A stretch of DNA of 64,000 nucleotides, taken from contig CM042986.1 in the NCBI GenBank assembly GCA_023678885.1, positions 992,001 through 1,056,000 of the forward strand, in the 5' to 3' direction. A program made the translations under genes and the position numbers. Source of the DNA: Pogostemon cablin. Its lineage: Eukaryota; Streptophyta; Magnoliopsida; Lamiales; Lamiaceae. Below the pieces are notes generated by a model. That model saw nothing but the letters and a program-made list of their open reading frames with translations, was not told the DNA's origin and searched no databases. This document shows, in pieces, positions 11,019 through 21,962 of this stretch (positions within the stretch are counted from its first letter, which is position 1; each line of letters begins with the position of its first letter).

Positions 11019-12917
11019 ATGGCAGCTTGCTTTCAGCCACCTCGACCGAGCGTCGAAGACGACTCCGTGGTGCTCTTTTCGACGTCCAACTCGCCGGAGG
11101 AGTCAACCAGTCAATCTTCATCCTCCCACTCCCCACAAATGCAAACACCTTATAAACTAGCTGTTACTAATCTTTCTTACACCATCCAGAAAACTGCATG
11201 GATTTCGAGCTTGATTTTCAGCAGTGTGAAGAGGGAGAAGCCCATCAATATTCTGAAATCAGTCTCTTTTACAGCAAGAAGCTCTGAGATTCTTGCTGTG
11301 GTGGGCCCAAGTGGCACTGGCAAATCTACACTCCTGAGAATTGTATCGGGTAGAGTTAGAGAGAGAGATTTTGATCCCAAGAGTATCATGATCAACGATA
11401 ATGTGGTGACATCACAGGCTCAGCTGCGGAAGATATGTGGATTTGTTGCTCAAGAAGACACTCTGTTCCCTCTTCTTACAGTGAGAGAAACGTTGATGTT
11501 TAGTGCCAAGTTCAGGCTGAGTGAGATGAGTGATCAGGAGAGAGAAGACAGAGTTGAGGGGCTGATGCAGGAACTCGGACTTATCCATGTGGCTGATGGG
11601 TTCGTCGGAGACGAGGAGAATCGGGGCATCTCCGGTGGAGAAAGGAAGAGAGTGTCTATTGGGGTGGATGTCATCCATGATCCTCCTATTCTGCTCCTTG
11701 ATGAGCCCACTTCTGGGCTCGATAGCAGCTCGGCTCTTCAAGTGATCGAGCTGCTTTCATCAATGGCTCGAGCTAAGAACAGAACAATGATCTTATCAAT
11801 TCATCAGCCAAGTTATCGGATCCTTGAGTGCATTTCCAACTTCTTGATTATGTCTCATGGCTCAGTTGTTCACAACGGCTCGCTCGAGTCGTTGGAGCTA
11901 GCCATTACGAGGCAGGGGTTCAAAATTCCGACCCAGATAAACCCGCTGGAGTTCTCCATGGAAATCATCTCAATTCTTGAGGAGTCCTACTCTAAGTACT
12001 CCCTTGGAGCTCAGAGAGAAGAAGAGAATTGCTCGTTTTCGAAGTTGGGAGGAGAAGCTGATTCTTCAGTTCCAAGATTGCTCGAAATAACAGTGCTCTG
12101 CAGTAGATTCTGGAAGATTATATACAGAACGAAGCAACTGTTTTTGGCTCGTACGATGCAAGCTCTTGTAGGAGGGTTTGGTTTAGGGAGTGTTTATGTA
12201 AGAGTAAGGAAAGATGAAGGTGGAGTTGCAGAGAGATTAGGCCTTTTCGCGTTTAGTCTCAGTTTCCTCCTCTCTTCCACGGTCGAAGCTCTCCCAATCT
12301 ACCTTCAAGAACGTCAAGTTTTAATGAAAGAAGCATCCAGGGGTTCCTACAGAGTTTCATCCTACTTAATTGCTAACACCGTCATCATTTTCCCATTCTT
12401 GTTCGTAGTAGCAATTCTTTTCTCTGTACCACTCTACTGGATCGTCGGATTAAACCCCTCTGCCTCTGCTTTCGCGTTTTTCACGTTGATCGTTTGGCTC
12501 ATCGTGCTGATGGCCAGCTCATTGGTGCTGTTTCTAAGCGTTATATCTCCGGATTTCATCTCCGGGAACTCACTCATATCCTCTGCTCTGGGAGCATTCT
12601 TTTTGTTTTCAGGCTACTTCATTCCTAAAGAGTTGATTCCCAAATACTGGCTTTTCATGTACTATGTATCCCTCTATAGGTACCCTTTGGACTCTCTGAT
12701 TCTTAACGAATATTGGAGCGAGAGAAACGAATGCTTTTCGACACATGGTGATGGTTTAACTGCATGTGTGCTCACTGGGAGGGATGTGTTGAAGAGCAGA
12801 GGATTAGACAAAGATACGAGGTGGATCAACGTTGGAATCATGCTGTCGTTTTTCGTGTTCTACAGATTACTTTCTTGGGTTGTTCTTGCACGAAAGGTGG
12901 CAAAAACAACTGTGTAG
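11019..12917 (+). CDS. ABC transporter G family half transporter (ABCG23/ABCG8-like)
   Basis: Intronless, 632 residues. The order is nucleotide-binding domain then membrane domain, as in the WBC/ABCG half-size class. Walker A GPSGTGKS lies at 96-103, signature ISGGE at 204-208, Walker B ILLLDEP at 224-230 and the switch histidine in SIHQPS at 262. From about residue 375 on there are six hydrophobic segments, with the family motif FFLFSGYFIPKELIPKYW. Such proteins work as homo- or heterodimers in membranes and export lipids, hormones or secondary metabolites; the substrate cannot be read from sequence. The N-terminal Ser-rich tail (LFSTSNSPEES) makes me favour the ABCG23 branch, from memory only. 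The start is the first ATG in frame and fits the leader. Confidence 0.93.
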   Translation: MAACFQPPRPSVEDDSVVLFSTSNSPEESTSQSSSSHSPQMQTPYKLAVTNLSYTIQKTAWISSLIFSSVKREKPINILKSVSFTARSSEILAVVGPSGTGKSTLLRIVSGRVRERDFDPKSIMINDNVVTSQAQLRKICGFVAQEDTLFPLLTVRETLMFSAKFRLSEMSDQEREDRVEGLMQELGLIHVADGFVGDEENRGISGGERKRVSIGVDVIHDPPILLLDEPTSGLDSSSALQVIELLSSMARAKNRTMILSIHQPSYRILECISNFLIMSHGSVVHNGSLESLELAITRQGFKIPTQINPLEFSMEIISILEESYSKYSLGAQREEENCSFSKLGGEADSSVPRLLEITVLCSRFWKIIYRTKQLFLARTMQALVGGFGLGSVYVRVRKDEGGVAERLGLFAFSLSFLLSSTVEALPIYLQERQVLMKEASRGSYRVSSYLIANTVIIFPFLFVVAILFSVPLYWIVGLNPSASAFAFFTLIVWLIVLMASSLVLFLSVISPDFISGNSLISSALGAFFLFSGYFIPKELIPKYWLFMYYVSLYRYPLDSLILNEYWSERNECFSTHGDGLTACVLTGRDVLKSRGLDKDTRWINVGIMLSFFVFYRLLSWVVLARKVAKTTV

Positions 12918-13238
12918 TGGAATAAGGTTTATGTCTAATGCAACATTTTAGTTGTACATAGATTAATGGATTTGTATTTCTCGTGGCTGATTTTTTAATT
13001 CAATTATTGATTAAGAATCTGCTTTCTCTGAATGCAATTAATTCCTGTCTACGTATTTAATTCTATGATAAAATCACCCTGTGGATTCTTTCACATTAAT
13101 GAAACATTATCTAGATTGCAAGGTCAACTTTTGAACTACCTCCTGCCATTATTATTACAGGAAGGGCCGGCCAATCCACGTCAGTGTTTCAACAATGGAC
13201 CAGTGATTTTCGGACCTAAAAAGGGGCTTTCCATAAAT
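12918..13238. other. ABCG 3' flank
   Basis: The 3' UTR of the ABCG gene and spacer. No gene or recognisable repeat. Confidence 0.4.
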
Positions 13239-13545
13239 TAGGGCTGTAATTGAGTCGAGCCTTGACCTGATTGAGTATCATTTGTTAAGCTTTAAACAAG
13301 CTCGAGCTCGTTTAAAATTTAAAATCTTGTTCGAGCTTGACTTGAGCTTGTTTGTAAAAGCTCTATTTCGTGTGCGAACACTGATCGAGCCTGTTCATGC
13401 TCAAGCTCTGTTCGTTTATAAAACAAGCTTAAAAGTAAGTCTCATTAATGTTCATTTGAGTAATCAAACGCACATAAACAAGCTCTTATCTAGTCGAGTC
13501 AAGAGCTATTCGCGGCATGCTCTGTTCAGTCAAACCCCTGATTGC
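13239..13545. repeat. hAT-like MITE remnant (GAGCTCG/AAGCTCG-rich)
   Basis: The stretch opens TTAGGGCTGTAATTGAGTC and is full of short direct and inverted words built from AAGCTCGAGC, GAGCTTG and CAAGCTC. This style is common in non-autonomous hAT elements of eudicots. The right end is degenerate and I could not match an 8-bp target duplication, so the limits are approximate. Confidence 0.35.
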
Positions 13546-13825
13546 ATTAAAACGAAATTTGAACAGGTTTAATTAGTAATGGTGTATGAAACTCTGTGTA
13601 ATGCAAAGTCAGCTTTCTATAAGTAGGATGTGTGAATTATGAGGTCCTTATGAATTATGATCTGTTTCTCTAGTCTTATATTTTAGTGCAAGTTGGTTCA
13701 GCCGCCATGTCACTGTCAACACAGCATTTAAATAAATGTTTTGTAGTATTTCATAAATTGCAAGTTGACTATATTATTCCTTTATATTGAGATACAAAAC
13801 AGAATTTAACTGAATTCATTTGAAA

Positions 13826-16213
13826 ATGATTCTTGAACCTCTTCACCTTGTAATCTTTCTAAGTTGCTTTCTCTCTCTCACAGCTTCAAGATCCAATCTT
13901 GATCTGAAAAGGGGCCATTCCATATCTGTGGGAAGAGAATCAGAGTTCATAACCTCTCCAGACAACACATTCACCTGCGGTTTCTATGGCCTTGGAACCA
14001 ATGCATACTGGTTCGCAATATGGTTCACTAAGTCCGTCGACAAAACCGTTATCTGGATGGCTAATCGCAACAGACCAGTTAACAGCAAAGGCTCCAAAGC
14101 AACCATCAGGACCGACGGAAGCATGGTGTTAACGGACGTAGACGGAACGGTCTTGTGGCAGACAAACACCACCAGTACGGATGTTGCAGCAGCTGAGCTC
14201 CTCAACTCTGGTAACCTCGTATTGAAGAACCCACAAGGTGAGATTCTCTGGCAAAGTTTCGATTTTCCCACGGATACTCTGTTGCCTTCTCAGAGATTCA
14301 CCAAGAGTACTAAATTGACATCTGTGTTAAGGCAGGGTAGCTTTGCATCAGGGATATTTAATCTCTACTTTGGTAGTGACAATGTTTTTAGGTTGATTTC
14401 TGACAGCCCTGATACATCCACAGCCTATTGGCCTAATCCAGATAATGACATATATACCAACGGTAGAACTAACTATAACAGTAGCAGAATAGCAGTGTTG
14501 GATGATATGGGGAGGTTTCAATCGAGTGATCTCTTGCGTTTCAATGCTTCAGACATGGGGTACGGTATAAAGAGACGACTGACGATGGACTACGATGGGA
14601 ATCTCCGACTTTACAGCTTGAATGAGACGACGGGGCGTTGGTCCATCACGTGGCAGGCCCTCGGACAGCCTTGTAATGCGAAAGGCATATGCGGTAGGAA
14701 CGCCTTCTGTGTGTACGTACCTCAGCCAACGTGCACGTGTGCACCCGGATTCGAGGTGGTTGATCCGAGCAACTGGAATGAGGGCTGTAAGCCCACATTC
14801 AATGCATCTCTTTTACTTTCAAGTAAAGTGAAGTTCTTGGAGGTCCCTCATACAGATTTCTATGGTTTCGATCTCAATTCAACCGGTCCAATCACACTGG
14901 AAACGTGCAAGAAAATATGTCTGGAGGATTTTCGTTGTATGGCCTTCAATTACAGGATTATAGGACGAGGTTTCTGCTATGTCAAAAGTGCACTCTTGAA
15001 TGGATATGCTTCTCCAGACTTTCCTGCTAGTATATATCTCAAGTTACCAGAGAGTTTGGAAGTCTCAAGGCCTGCTGTATTTCATGCTTCTAATGAGATC
15101 TGTGGATCAAATGATGAAGAAATTCTAGTGGGGTCTCCTTCAATGTATGATTTCAGCATCAAAAGAGTGAGGTGGGTGTATGTGTACTCATTTGCAGGGG
15201 CTCTGGGGGTAATAGAGCTGGTTTTCATACTTCTAGGGTGGTGGTTTCTGTTCAGAAAACATGGAATTCCACCATCAGTTGAAGCTGGTTACAACATGAT
15301 ATCCAGTCAGTTCAGAATGTACACCTATTCAGAGCTGAAGAAAGCCACCAACAACTTCAAGAACGAGCTAGGAAGAGGCGGCTCAGGCGCTGTCTACAAA
15401 GGCGTGTTGTCCGATGAAAGGGTTGTGGCGGTGAAGAGACTTGGGGACGTTTTCCAAGCACAAGAGGAGTACTTTGCAGAGATCACAACTCTGGGAAGGA
15501 TCAATCACATGAATCTTGTAAGAATATGGGGGTTCTGTTCTGAAAGAAGGCATCGTTTGTTAGTATATGAGTACCTCGATAACTTGTCATTGGATAGACA
15601 TGTTTTCGGGTCCAATTTTCTTGGATGGAAGCATAGATATGCAGTTGCATTAGGGACAGCTAAAGGGATGGCTTATCTGCACCATGAGTGCTTAGAATGG
15701 GTGATACATTGTGATGTGAAGCCCGAGAACATACTTCTGGACAGTGAATTCCAGCCCAAGATTGCTGATTTCGGGCTGGCAAAGCTGCTGCAGAGAGAAG
15801 GGCCGGGCTCAGAGTTCACTAGGATACGTGGGACGAAAGGATATATGGCTCCTGAATGGGCTTTAAATCTTCCCATTACTGCCAAAGTGGATGTTTTCGG
15901 GTATGGTGTGGTGGTGCTGGAGCTGGTGAGGGGTGTGAGGCTGTGCAATTGGACGGTGGATGATGATGATGATGGTGATGATCGACAGGGAACGGCTCTG
16001 ATGAGTTTCGTTCGAAAATGGAAGGGGGAGATGAAGAGTGGGGGGTTGGAGAGTGTTGTGGATGGTAGATTGAAAGGGAAGTTCAGCAGAAAGCAGGCTA
16101 TGAGATTGATTGAAGTTGGTATTTCTTGTGTGGAGGAAGATAGAAATAAACGTCCAACTATGGCTTCTGTTGTGCAAACTCTCATGGAATCTGATTACCA
16201 GAATGAAGTTTAG
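13826..16213 (+). CDS. G-type lectin S-receptor-like Ser/Thr kinase (ZmPK1-like)
   Basis: Intronless, 795 residues from the ATG at 13826; an upstream in-frame TTG is not a credible start. Order: signal peptide (about 1-21), B-lectin domain (about 25-150, ending WQSFDFPTDTLLPSQ), S-locus-type linker, an EGF-like Cys cluster (CNAKGICGRNAFC, CTCAPGF), a PAN/apple domain (about 325-405), a transmembrane helix (about 450-474) and a cytosolic kinase. The kinase has GRGGSGAVYKG, VAVKR, ADFGLAK and GYMAPEW. The catalytic loop reads HCDVKPEN, so the residue before Asp is Cys, not Arg: a non-RD kinase. In this family these are plasma-membrane receptors, often linked to defence; the ligand is unknown. 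An acidic run (DDDDDGDD) coded by GAT repeats interrupts the C-lobe. Compared with ZmPK1 it is complete. Confidence 0.95.
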   Translation: MILEPLHLVIFLSCFLSLTASRSNLDLKRGHSISVGRESEFITSPDNTFTCGFYGLGTNAYWFAIWFTKSVDKTVIWMANRNRPVNSKGSKATIRTDGSMVLTDVDGTVLWQTNTTSTDVAAAELLNSGNLVLKNPQGEILWQSFDFPTDTLLPSQRFTKSTKLTSVLRQGSFASGIFNLYFGSDNVFRLISDSPDTSTAYWPNPDNDIYTNGRTNYNSSRIAVLDDMGRFQSSDLLRFNASDMGYGIKRRLTMDYDGNLRLYSLNETTGRWSITWQALGQPCNAKGICGRNAFCVYVPQPTCTCAPGFEVVDPSNWNEGCKPTFNASLLLSSKVKFLEVPHTDFYGFDLNSTGPITLETCKKICLEDFRCMAFNYRIIGRGFCYVKSALLNGYASPDFPASIYLKLPESLEVSRPAVFHASNEICGSNDEEILVGSPSMYDFSIKRVRWVYVYSFAGALGVIELVFILLGWWFLFRKHGIPPSVEAGYNMISSQFRMYTYSELKKATNNFKNELGRGGSGAVYKGVLSDERVVAVKRLGDVFQAQEEYFAEITTLGRINHMNLVRIWGFCSERRHRLLVYEYLDNLSLDRHVFGSNFLGWKHRYAVALGTAKGMAYLHHECLEWVIHCDVKPENILLDSEFQPKIADFGLAKLLQREGPGSEFTRIRGTKGYMAPEWALNLPITAKVDVFGYGVVVLELVRGVRLCNWTVDDDDDGDDRQGTALMSFVRKWKGEMKSGGLESVVDGRLKGKFSRKQAMRLIEVGISCVEEDRNKRPTMASVVQTLMESDYQNEV

Positions 16214-16599
16214 ATTCTTTTGTAATATTCAAATAGTGTGAATCTGTTTTATGATAGTTTTTTTTGTTTTAAATAATATTCCAATGGAGGAGTACAAGTG
16301 TACAACATTTTGTAATATTTGATCCTCTAAAATATATGCATTGAAAAAGAAATGGTATACCATGTTACCCTTTAATTAAACACAAACCCATTAAACATTT
16401 AGGGTCAACACTTTCTCCCGATGACCAGGCTTCATGTTCAATCTACACATTAAACGTATCCTTTCTCCATTGCTGCGGAGTTCCAAGAGCGTCCTTGGGT
16501 TGCTGTTTCAAACGAGTTTTCAATGGAAGACGTAATGAAACGATAATGCAGCAGCAGATACTTGGAAAGGCTGAAGGAAATGGAGGCAATCAGTTGGAA
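16214..16599. other. Receptor kinase 3' flank
   Basis: T-rich 3' UTR and spacer. Nothing coding that I can support. Confidence 0.4.
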
Positions 16600-16985
16600 A
16601 CAATGATAAAAAAAGAATCTGAAATGGAAATGGAAATGGTACTACCACCGCTACAAACACTACAACTCTCGCGGGGCCATTCAGCAAATCCATTCTCACT
16701 TCCTGTAATCAACATCCACCACCTTGAGTAATACTCCCTCACTGCACTCCCACATCATGCTCTTTTCATCAGAAACCAATCCACCCCCTTCTCCTATCTC
16801 ATGAAAGCCTGTGCTGTTGTGAATCGAACTCTTGTGGGGAAGCAGCTCCAATGCTCACGTCCAAACTGCCGCGGTGAATATGCTTGAAGAAAGTGTTCGA
16901 CGAAATGCGCCTCACAGACACGAGGTGTCTTGGAATGTTTTGATCACCGGGTTTGTTAAGTGGGCTGTTTTCGATGAGATACCGG
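16600..16985 (+). pseudogene. PPR protein pseudogene, 5' part
   Basis: Pieces of a pentatricopeptide repeat protein can be read in shifting frames: QQIHSHFL followed by a stop, then HPFSYLMKACAVVNRTLVGK, then VSWNVLITGFVKW and AVFDEIPEK up to the copia insertion. These are typical plant PPR (PLS-type) phrases. Frameshifts and at least one stop break it, and repeat units seem to be missing, so it was already decaying or decayed quickly. The reading continues in the same frame after the insertion at 22801. PPR proteins normally bind organelle RNA. Confidence 0.7.
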
Positions 16986-16990
16986 AGAAG
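16986..16990. repeat. Copia target-site duplication, left copy
   Basis: AGAAG immediately precedes the left LTR and is repeated at 22796-22800 after the right LTR. In the PPR reading frame it encodes the end of PEK. Confidence 0.9.
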
Positions 16991-17804
16991 TCTTATGAAT
17001 GCAGCAAACTTTGATCAATCAAAGAAGCTTACAATCTACCCTAACCTCTTTATGTTTGTATTGATTAAACTAAAAGAAAACTAAAATCAAAACATGAAGA
17101 AGGAAGACAAGAATTATAGTGGTTCGATCATGTTGATCTACATCCACTCTAAAGGAGAGTAATCACTATCTTGATGAATCATGGTTACAATATAATGAAG
17201 ATGATAAACTAGAACACTTAAGAAACCCTAATTTGATTTGCTAACTTGTATGATGATGATGATCGACTTCACTTCTTCTTGTATTTGCTGTGTATGATGA
17301 TGTATATATAAACTTCACTGATCTGATCCCACCAGACAATATCATAACTGCCATGTGATTAGTTTTAGTTGCAACTGTTCTGAACTACTTCAACTCCTCA
17401 ATTCAACCAACTACTTTATGGTTGAATCTCATAACTAATCATGTGTGTTGAATCTCCATCATCAGAACCGAAATTTCCTTCTTGATTTAGCTTAACACTT
17501 CAATCAAGATTAACTGTCAACCAATGACAACTTACAAGCTGCAACAATACACCACTTAAACTGTCATGCATGTATTATCAAGCCAATCAACTAATGATCA
17601 GTTGGTTATAATCAATCCTTGCCAACTGATCTTCTTCTATGTAGATTGATCATCTTTCTGCTGACCATCACCTTGCTGTTAGTCAACATCCTCACCTTTC
17701 TTGTATATACCTATTGCTATAAGTCACACACTCATCCACACATGCATTCATGGTCACTATACGTATGGTAATGGACACTGCATCCATGGTCTACATATAC
17801 AACA
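16991..17804 (-). repeat. 3' LTR of the copia element
   Basis: About 814 bp, nearly identical to 21981-22795. On the sense strand it begins TGTTGTATATG and ends TTCATAAGA. Confidence 0.93.
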
Positions 17805-17894
17805 ATTCTCCACCTTAGACCATGCATCATCACAAATGACAATACTCTCCACCTTGCTGCACTTACAGGCTGCAGCTCACCTTTTTTTCTTCCT

Positions 17895-18569
17895 TTAGTG
17901 AATTCCAATAAGACTCTTACACAATTCAAACTTTTGAATAGGTAGAGCCTTTGTGAACATATCAGCAGGATTTTCAGTTGTCTTAACCTTTTTGACAGCA
18001 ACCAACTTCTCTTCTATCATATCTCTTATGAAATAAAGTCTCACATCAATGTGTTTAGTCCTCTCATGATATCCTTGGTGCTTTGAGAGATGTACAGCAC
18101 TTTGATTATCACAATACACCTCAATGTTATTCTGTTGAACCCCAAATTCTCTCAAAATACCAATCAACCAAACACCTTCCTTTATTGCTTCTGTAAGAGC
18201 AACAAATTCTGCTTCAGTGGTGGATAAAGCAACTATGTGTTGATGTGTAGCCTTCCAACTTATTGTTGTACCAAATAATTTGAACGCATAACCTGTCATT
18301 GATTTCCTTGTATCAAGGTTGGCTGCATAATCAGCATCAACATAACCAACAACAGCATCATCCCAAGCATCCTGTTTCTGAAATTTCAACCCAACTGATA
18401 TAGTTCCTCTAACATATCTCAGTGCCCACTTTACTGTATCCCAATGAGCAAGACCAGGATCACTCATAAATCTACTGATCACACTCATTACATATGCCAA
18501 GTCTGGTCTACAGCATACCATAGCATACATTAGACTGCCTACTGCACTTGCATAAGGTATTTTACCCAT
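17895..18569 (-). pseudogene. Copia RNase H (and end of RT) fragment
   Basis: An open stretch of about 224 codons with the copia RNase H signatures: DADYA, KSMTGYAF, ALSTTEAEF, DNQSAVHLS and the C-terminal NPADMFTKALP. It is in a different frame from the upstream RT fragment, so a frameshift lies near 18560. The polypurine tract and 3' LTR follow. Confidence 0.9.
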
Positions 18570-19270
18570 TTCAAACCTTTCTTATCTGTTTGAGGCCCTT
18601 GAAGAGATGACAGACTTACCCCTTGCTTAACTGGTACTGATGAACTCTTACAAAGATTCATATTGTACCTCTTTAAAACTTTATCCAGGTATGACTCTTG
18701 AAACAACCTTAATACTCCAGCTGATCTATTCCTCTCTATCTGCATTCCAAGAATCATCCTTGCCTCTCCAAGATCTTTCATGTCAAATTCCTTCCTCAAA
18801 GTATCCTTCACTGAATTGATTCCTATCATGTCTCTACAAGCTATTAGTATATCATCTACATATAGTAGAAGATAAATATAGCTTCCTTTATCACATCTTA
18901 TGTATACACAGCTATCATACATGCTTCTGTCAAAACCACTTGAAGTAATGTACTCATCAAACCTGAGGTACCACTGTCTTGGACTTTGCTTCAAATCATA
19001 TAGTGATTTAAGTAATAGACAAGCCTTTGAGTCTGCTCCTTGTAGATTAACTCCTTCAGGAATCTTCATATAAATCCTCTCATCTAAATTTCCATGTAAG
19101 AAAGCTGTTGTTACATCCATTTGATGTAATTCCAAGTCCAATTGAGTAACTAATGACATCAGGATCCTTATTGAGCAGTGTTTAACCACTGGTGAGAAGA
19201 TTTCATTATAATCTACACCTTCTTGCTGTGAAAACCCTCTTGCTACAAGTCTTGCTTTGTATCTAATTCC
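18539..19270 (-). pseudogene. Copia reverse transcriptase fragment
   Basis: Continuous frame beginning with YKARLVARGFSQ, then DVTTAFLHGNL, LKSLYDLKQSPRQW and the catalytic LLLYVDDILIA. The active-site YVDD is intact. A TGA at 19271-19273 separates it in frame from the upstream piece, and a frameshift near 18560 separates it from RNase H. It therefore cannot give a full polyprotein as it stands. Confidence 0.92.
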
Positions 19271-19918
19271 TCATTCCTTGCTAGTAACTGGTTTCTTCTT
19301 ATATATCCACTTACAGCCTACAAGCTTCTGATTAGCAGGTCTGTCAACAATCATCCAAGTATTATTCCTCTTTAAAGATTGCAGCTCTTCTTCCATAGCA
19401 TCCAACCAATGCATACTCTCCTTGCTGGAAACTGCTTCTGAGTATGTCCTAGGTTCATAGACATCAACATCTGATGCTACATATAATGCATATGACACAG
19501 TGTCTGCCTCTATATACCTTATAGGTGTTTTGATTTGCCTTCTCAATCTATCCCTAACCAACTGATAGCTACTTAGAGTTCTTCTTTCATTTGAGCCAGA
19601 TGATTCAGTCCTTCCTTCAGAAGCAATTTCTTCATGTACACTATCCTCTCTTTGATCTTGATCATGCTGTACAACTGTTTTGTCATCATGCTCCACCTCA
19701 AACTCACACTTATCAGTAGTTATCAACTTTTCAGATCCTCTTTCCAACAAAGACATTCTTCCTTCATTGAATGTCACATCTCTACTAACTATGAACTTGT
19801 TATTCTCATAACACCATAGTCTGTACCCTTTTACCTCTTTAGGATAGCCAACTAGCACACACTTAACTGCTTTAGGATCTAACTTATCTTGTTTCTGATG
19901 TGAAAATACACCAAACAT
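19271..19918 (-). pseudogene. Copia integrase C-terminal / linker fragment
   Basis: About 215 codons starting in FSHQKQDKLDPKA and GYRLWCYE, the conserved region after the copia integrase core, and ending at KWIYKKKPVTSKE at the start of RT. It is shifted by one frame from the integrase core; the break lies near 19905. Confidence 0.9.
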
Positions 19919-20991
19919 CCTATAATCCTTAGTTGACTATAGTCTGGTACCCTTCCAGACCATACTTCTTCAGGTGGTTTAAACTTGAGTGTTGTGCATG
20001 GTGACAGATTAATCAAATAGGCTGCAGTAGATACTAACTCACCCCAGAAACCCTTAGAGAAACCTCCACTGCTCATCATACACCTAACTCTTGCAAGAAG
20101 TGTCTGATTCATCCTCTCAGCCACTCCATTTTGCTGTGGTGTACCTGGTACTGTCTTGTGCCTCTTAACACCTTTCTCTTGACAAAACTTATTGAATTCA
20201 TGTGACACAAATTCAAGACCATTGTCTGTTCTTAAGCACTTGACCTTGTTTCCAGTTTGTAACTCTACTTCTGTCAACCATACCTTAAAAACTGATAGTG
20301 CTTCATCCTTTGTTTTCAGAATTTTAATCCACACCTTCCTTGAATAATCATCAATGAATGAAATGAAGTATTTCTCACCTCCTATTGTTGAAGTCTTGGA
20401 AGGCCCCCAAAGATCTGAGTGAACATATTCCAACCTAGCTTTGGTATTATGCTTAGCTGCACCAAACTTCAATCTCTTAGCTTTTCCTAATATACAAGCC
20501 TCACATTGATCTAACTTACATGTTGAACTGATCTCAAGTAACTTCTGTCTTACAAGTTCTTGTAAACCTCTTTCACTTATATGACCAAGCCTCTCATGCC
20601 AAACATTAACACCACTCTCATCCTTAGTTGTATTACTTTGTCCAGTCACAACTGAACCATCTAATAAGTACAGATCAGACCTCTTGAATCCTTTAACAAC
20701 TACTGACTTTCCTTTTATGACAGCAAGTGTATCTCCTTTCAAATGGCATTCATAACCTTGAGAAACTAGCATTCCAAGAGATATTAGATTTCTCCTTAAG
20801 CTTGGTACATATCTAACATTGTTCAACATTCTGATTTTTCCATCAAACACTTTAAGTTTGACAGAACCAATTCCAACAATCTTACAAGTATGATCATCAC
20901 CTAGCATTACTGATTCTTCATCTTGTGACCTCAATTCAGTAAATCAGTCATTTCTTGATGTCATATGAAAAGTACATCCAGAATCCATAAC
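19879..20991 (-). pseudogene. Copia protease and integrase core fragment
   Basis: Directly after the gag stop the frame reads VMDSGCTFHM, the copia aspartic protease active site (DSG intact). A second in-frame TGA at 20944-20946 follows 16 codons after the gag stop. Then come the GAG-pre-integrase zinc-binding part (WHERLGH..CEACILGK) and the integrase core with SDLWGP, DNGLEF and the catalytic Glu region (GTPQQNGVAERMNQ). Both TGA codons sit where copia proteins usually have Trp, so TGG to TGA changes are likely. Confidence 0.92.
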
Positions 20992-21909
20992 TCACTCTTC
21001 TGAAACTGAATTAGAACTCACAGACATTGCTTCAATGAAATCAGAGTCTGTAGCATCTTGATTAGTTATTACCTGATTTGCATGAGGCCTTTTATTTCCT
21101 CTCTTTTCAGCTATTATCTTTGCTACCATTGCTTTCCATTTGTAACATTGCTTCTTATAATGTCCTGGTTTATTGCATTGGAAACAATTCTTGTTTTCTT
21201 CTTCAACTGCTGGTGCACTATAGTTCTTTTCAGGCTTCCTCTTATCAACATCACTCTTACTAAGCTTGTTGTTCTTATTCCACTGGTTTTGTTTCCTCAC
21301 TGTCAATCCTTCTGCATTTGCTTGCTGTTCTGGATTCTTGTGAAGTACCTTTGCCTTGACTGCCAACAACACTTGCTCAAGGGAGATTGATTCAGCATTA
21401 GCAAACAATAAAGTATCTCTCAAACCTTCAAAAGACTTTGGAAGTGCTGATATGAGGATGACTGCCTTATCTTCAGTTGACAGAGCCACATCTATGTTTT
21501 CTAAGTCATCAATAATCTTGTTAAACTCATCTAACTGACCAATTATAGACTTATCTTCTGATACCTTGAAGGAGTATAACTTTTGTTTCATGTACAAACG
21601 GTTTGCCAAACTTTTAACCATGCACAACTCCTCCAATTTCTTCCAAACTCCTCTTGCAGTAGGTTCTTTAGAGATCTCCCTTAGAGCCTTATCTCCAAGG
21701 CACAGAATGAGAGCACTTCTGGCCTTGATTTGTTGTTCTTGATCTGCTGCAAGACCAGCAGCACCAGCTCCTGCAATCTGATCTTCTAGCAATGGCTTAA
21801 TAGCATCTGACAGACCTTGTTGAACCAAGATGGCTTCCATCTTCATCCTCCACAGATTGAAGTCTGCCTTATCTGTGAATTTTTCAATATCAAACTTTGT
21901 GGTAACCAT
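20992..21909 (-). CDS. Copia Gag (nucleocapsid) protein
   Basis: About 305 residues from the ATG at 21909 (MVTTKFDIEKF). An open frame continues upstream into the primer site and LTR, but that part is not Gag-like. It carries the copia gag core (NLWRMKMEAILVQQGL, LILCLGDKALREI, QLDEFNKIIDDL) and a CCHC zinc knuckle CFQCNKPGHYKKQC near the C-terminus. The TGA at 20992-20994 ends it just before the protease motif. In copia, gag and pol are usually one frame, so this stop is probably a mutation. Gag packages element RNA in cytoplasmic particles. Confidence 0.88.
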   Translation of the reverse strand: MVTTKFDIEKFTDKADFNLWRMKMEAILVQQGLSDAIKPLLEDQIAGAGAAGLAADQEQQIKARSALILCLGDKALREISKEPTARGVWKKLEELCMVKSLANRLYMKQKLYSFKVSEDKSIIGQLDEFNKIIDDLENIDVALSTEDKAVILISALPKSFEGLRDTLLFANAESISLEQVLLAVKAKVLHKNPEQQANAEGLTVRKQNQWNKNNKLSKSDVDKRKPEKNYSAPAVEEENKNCFQCNKPGHYKKQCYKWKAMVAKIIAEKRGNKRPHANQVITNQDATDSDFIEAMSVSSNSVSEE

Positions 21910-21962
21910 CTGATCTTCTTCTTCTCCACTGAGTCTTCTTCTTCTTCTTCTGGTTTGGCCTT

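Noticed and set aside
13820..13825. Longer start for the lectin receptor kinase (MKM..)
   Set aside because: The first codon there is TTG. In a plant nuclear gene the ATG at 13826 is the credible start, directly before the signal peptide.
15673..16185. 170-codon antisense frame under the receptor kinase
   Set aside because: It is the shadow of the conserved kinase frame on the other strand.
16991..17000. TAAGA as the target duplication with LTRs ending in CA
   Set aside because: TAAGA also lies between the LTR and primer site in both copies, so it belongs to the LTR; AGAAG fits on both outer flanks instead.
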